A program made the position numbers and the translations under genes. From assembly GCA_003222855.1 (NCBI GenBank), contig QHXH01000298.1:1-6435 (forward strand): a stretch of 6,435 bases of DNA, given 5' to 3'. Numbering within the stretch: the stretch's first letter is position 1; every line of letters begins with the position of its first letter. This document shows, in pieces, positions 6,118 to 6,435 of the stretch. The notes below the pieces were generated by a model that had not been told where the DNA came from, made no database searches, and worked only from the letters and a program-made list of their open reading frames with translations. The stretch comes from Acidobacteriota bacterium. Its GTDB lineage: Bacteria; Acidobacteriota; Blastocatellia; Pyrinomonadales; Pyrinomonadaceae.

Positions 6118-6435
6118 ATGGCTATGACTAATTTCGTGTCGACACTTTGCCTCGTCATGCTGTGCAGTGCGATCTTTCTCGGCTCAAGCACACTAGCTGC
6201 AGCACAGAAGTCGGGCCTGGATGGAACCTACATCCTAGACGAAACCGACAGCGACAATGTGAATGAGGTGATCGAGGACGCGGTGGGGAAGCTGAACTTC
6301 GTGACGCGAGATATCGCTCGAGGGCGCCTCAAGAAACTGAACCCCGCTTACCGCCAGGTAGCCATCACTTCTTCTCCGAATGAAATCAGCGTCACCGTGG
6401 ATAACCAGCCACCGTTACGGACACCGGCGAAGGGT
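6118..6435 (+). CDS. Exported protein of unknown function, 3' partial
   Basis: An open frame of 106 codons runs from ATG 6118 to the window edge without a stop. The N-terminus looks like a Sec signal peptide: a hydrophobic core (FVSTLCLVMLCSAIFLG) followed by an AAA-Q junction, with predicted cleavage after residue 29. The usual positive charges at the N-terminus are absent, which lowers certainty. There is no lipobox. The mature part begins QKSGLDGTYILDETDSDNV and continues through RDIARGRLKKLNPAYRQVAI to TVDNQPPLRTPAKG. It resembles small secreted proteins of unknown function that I recall from Acidobacteria and Verrucomicrobia, in which the DGTY..D..SD and IARGRLKK blocks recur. No enzyme motif is visible. 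It sits 515 bases beyond the defence genes and is probably an independent transcription unit, marking the right border of the defence locus. Confidence 0.75.
   Translation, partial: MAMTNFVSTLCLVMLCSAIFLGSSTLAAAQKSGLDGTYILDETDSDNVNEVIEDAVGKLNFVTRDIARGRLKKLNPAYRQVAITSSPNEISVTVDNQPPLRTPAKG

Noticed and set aside
5952..6191. 79-codon antisense ORF overlapping the exported-protein start
   Set aside because: It overlaps the better-supported signal-peptide gene and shows no family resemblance.

Overview
The window carries the 3' part of a defence-type DNA-modification locus, followed by a non-coding stretch rich in repeats and the start of an unrelated exported-protein gene. All genes are on the + strand. 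The organism cannot be named from the sequence alone. The moderately high GC, and an intergenic region with a polypurine tract, a short palindrome and 9-nt 'ATCYGCG' repeats, resemble what I remember from soil Verrucomicrobia (Spartobacteria-like genomes). This is a weak inference.

Layout. Positions 1-2328 hold a DUF1156-family adenine-specific DNA methylase. Its N-terminus, including the SAM-binding motif I, lies off the left edge, and the catalytic DPPYY motif is present. Nine bases later, 2338-5602 carries its usual partner, a large DUF499 ATPase with an N-terminal Swt1-type HEPN domain. The HEPN motif RNKWAH, a Walker A (FGGGKTH) and a Walker B (LILIDE) are all intact. This gene is broken: its reading frame moves from frame 1 to frame 2 at about 4116-4118. 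By my memory of the family, about 18 residues are also missing at that point. The gene therefore reads as two overlapping ORFs, 2338-4350 (N-terminal half) and 4142-5602 (C-terminal half). Immediately after its stop lies an 8-bp hairpin.

Positions 5603-6117 hold no convincing gene. They contain a purine-rich tract (about 5631-5740), a perfect 8-bp palindrome (5893-5911) and three 9-bp tandem repeats (5922-5948). At 6118 an exported protein of unknown function begins and runs off the right edge.

How the genes work together. DUF1156 methylases and DUF499 ATPases are found side by side in defence islands, often with a helicase and sometimes DUF3780. I believe these sets are catalogued as 'Hma' (helicase-methylase-ATPase) or 'anti-phage-associated DUF1156/DUF499' proteins. 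No helicase or DUF3780 gene is present downstream here, so any further component must be upstream or lost. The most notable point is that the methylase reads as intact while its ATPase/HEPN partner is split. This could be a decaying, modification-only remnant of a defence system, or a version working as two polypeptides.
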